DNA of 7,386 bases from Pseudomonadota bacterium (GTDB lineage Bacteria; Pseudomonadota; Alphaproteobacteria; Rhizobiales; Beijerinckiaceae), in NCBI GenBank assembly GCA_023386115.1, contig JAEWKL010000254.1, positions 1 to 7,386 of the forward strand, given 5' to 3'. This document shows positions 6,578 through 7,386 of this stretch, one piece after another. Both the position numbers and the translations under genes were made by a program. Position 1 is the first letter of the stretch, and each line of letters begins with the position of its first letter. The notes below the pieces were generated by a model. The model was not told where the DNA came from and ran no database searches. It saw only the letters and a program-made list of their open reading frames with translations.

Positions 6578-7386
6578 TGGTCGCTCGCGTTCAGGAGGGG
6601 CTCGGGGACCGCGTTGGCCGACAAGCCGTATCTCGCCAGGATCGTGCCGTAGCTGCCGTCGGCGATCATCGCCCGCAGGGTCGCGGTCAGGGCCTCGCGC
6701 AAGGCAGCGTCCTCCTTGCGTACCATGATTCCCTGGTAGCCCTTGGTGAACGGCGCGCCGAGGACGCGGTAGCGGCCCGCCTCCAGCCCTTGCGCGTAAG
6801 GCAGCGTCTCGCTGCCCTGGACCGCAGCGTCGATGCGGCCCTGCTTGAGCTGGTTGCGCACGTCGATGCTGTTCTCGCCCGGCGCGACGATCGCCGGCGG
6901 CTTGCCCGCACCCGCGCAGGCCGCTTTGCTCCACTCCTCGATCTGGGCCGGGAACGAGGTGCTGCGGGTGGTGCCGATCCGCTTGCCGCAGAGATCCGCC
7001 TCGGTCGCGGCCGGGCTGCCGGCGAGGACGAAGAACTGGGCGCCGGTCGTCAGGTAGTCGATGAAGTCGGCCTTGTCCCGGCGCGAGGCGCGGTCCGAGA
7101 TGCCGCTGATGACGAAGTCCGACCGGCCGGATTGCAGCGACAGGATCAGCTCGGCGAACGGGACCTCGCTCCAGGCGATGCCGACTCCGAGGCGCTTCGC
7201 CATCTCGGCCGCGAGGTCGATGTCGAGACCTTTCAGCGTGTTGGTCTCGGGGTCGCGGTATTCCATCGGCGCGTAGGTGGCGTTGACGGCGAGCCGCAAG
7301 GTCCCGCGCTCGCGGATCTCGTCGGGCAGGCCGGCGGCGGCGGCGCGGCCCGCCGCGAGGGCGGTCAGGACCGCGAGGAGGAGGGC
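6574..7386 (-). CDS. Periplasmic substrate-binding protein 2, 5' end cut by window edge, 270 aa visible
   Basis: A second SBP family 3 protein for the same importer. The visible protein begins inside the signal peptide (ALLLAVLTALAAGRAAAA, then GLPDEIRERG), so only a few N-terminal residues and the start codon are missing. It is a clear paralogue of binding protein 1: TLRLAVNATYAPMEYRDPET, LGVGIAWSEVPF, ISDRASRRDKADFIDYL, LCGK, then the segment LKQGRIDAAVQG, identical for 12 residues in both. It has the same Cys pair (visible residues 133 and 157) and the carboxylate Arg (102), and like its paralogue reads AAVQGSET where the amino-group Asp is expected. Other parts differ (GAGKPPAIVAPGENS against NPVVFVGTEGS), so ligand range may differ. 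An internal TTG at 7299 is too late for a start because it would remove the signal peptide. The gene is first of the visible operon and overlaps the permease by 4 nt. Confidence 0.92.
   Translation of the reverse strand, partial: ALLLAVLTALAAGRAAAAGLPDEIRERGTLRLAVNATYAPMEYRDPETNTLKGLDIDLAAEMAKRLGVGIAWSEVPFAELILSLQSGRSDFVISGISDRASRRDKADFIDYLTTGAQFFVLAGSPAATEADLCGKRIGTTRSTSFPAQIEEWSKAACAGAGKPPAIVAPGENSIDVRNQLKQGRIDAAVQGSETLPYAQGLEAGRYRVLGAPFTKGYQGIMVRKEDAALREALTATLRAMIADGSYGTILARYGLSANAVPEPLLNASDQ

Noticed and set aside
1..7386. CRISPR arrays, tRNA or rRNA genes, insertion sequences
   Set aside because: No regularly spaced repeats, no cloverleaf-like or conserved rRNA sequence, and no transposase motif or paired terminal inverted repeats were seen on either strand.

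Overview
The window is very GC-rich and compact. Most genes lie on the minus strand, with GTG as well as ATG starts and 4-nt stop/start overlaps. Base composition, gene style and the family mix (a SARP/BTAD regulator, polar amino-acid-type ABC transporter genes, a CE4-type hydrolase, an ATZ/TRZ-type amidohydrolase) suggest an alphaproteobacterium, possibly of the Methylobacterium kind. That placement is inference; no rRNA or other marker gene is present.

Layout from left to right. Positions 1-231 hold no gene I can support; they begin with a C7G8 palindrome. A SARP-like transcriptional regulator (winged helix plus BTAD) occupies 232-1008 on the minus strand. Positions 1009-1252 are a divergent intergenic region with a candidate promoter for the regulator and a short direct repeat. 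On the plus strand, 1253-1596 looks like the remains of a small gene with a sigma-70 region 4-like helix-turn-helix, frameshifted near a run of five C. Everything from 1638 to the right edge is one minus-strand gene series. Read in its direction of transcription (right to left) it is: periplasmic binding protein 2 (5' end cut by the window edge), permease, ATPase, periplasmic binding protein 1, a 198-nt gap with a strong hairpin, a CE4/PuuE/cyclic-imidase-like hydrolase, and an amidohydrolase.

How the genes fit together. Binding protein 2, permease and ATPase are joined by ATGA overlaps. Binding protein 1 follows the ATPase after 34 nt. The two hydrolases are joined by a GTGA overlap. The simplest reading is an uptake-and-hydrolysis operon: one ABC importer core served by two related binding proteins brings in a small nitrogen compound, and two metal-dependent C-N hydrolases act on it in the cytoplasm. 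Both binding proteins keep the arginine that normally holds a ligand carboxylate, but appear to lack the aspartate that normally holds the alpha-amino group. The CE4-like enzyme resembles allantoinase PuuE and cyclic imide hydrolase more than a secreted sugar deacetylase. A carboxylated or cyclic amide/imide/ureide substrate is therefore a reasonable but unproven guess. The operon promoter must lie to the right of the window or in its last unseen bases.
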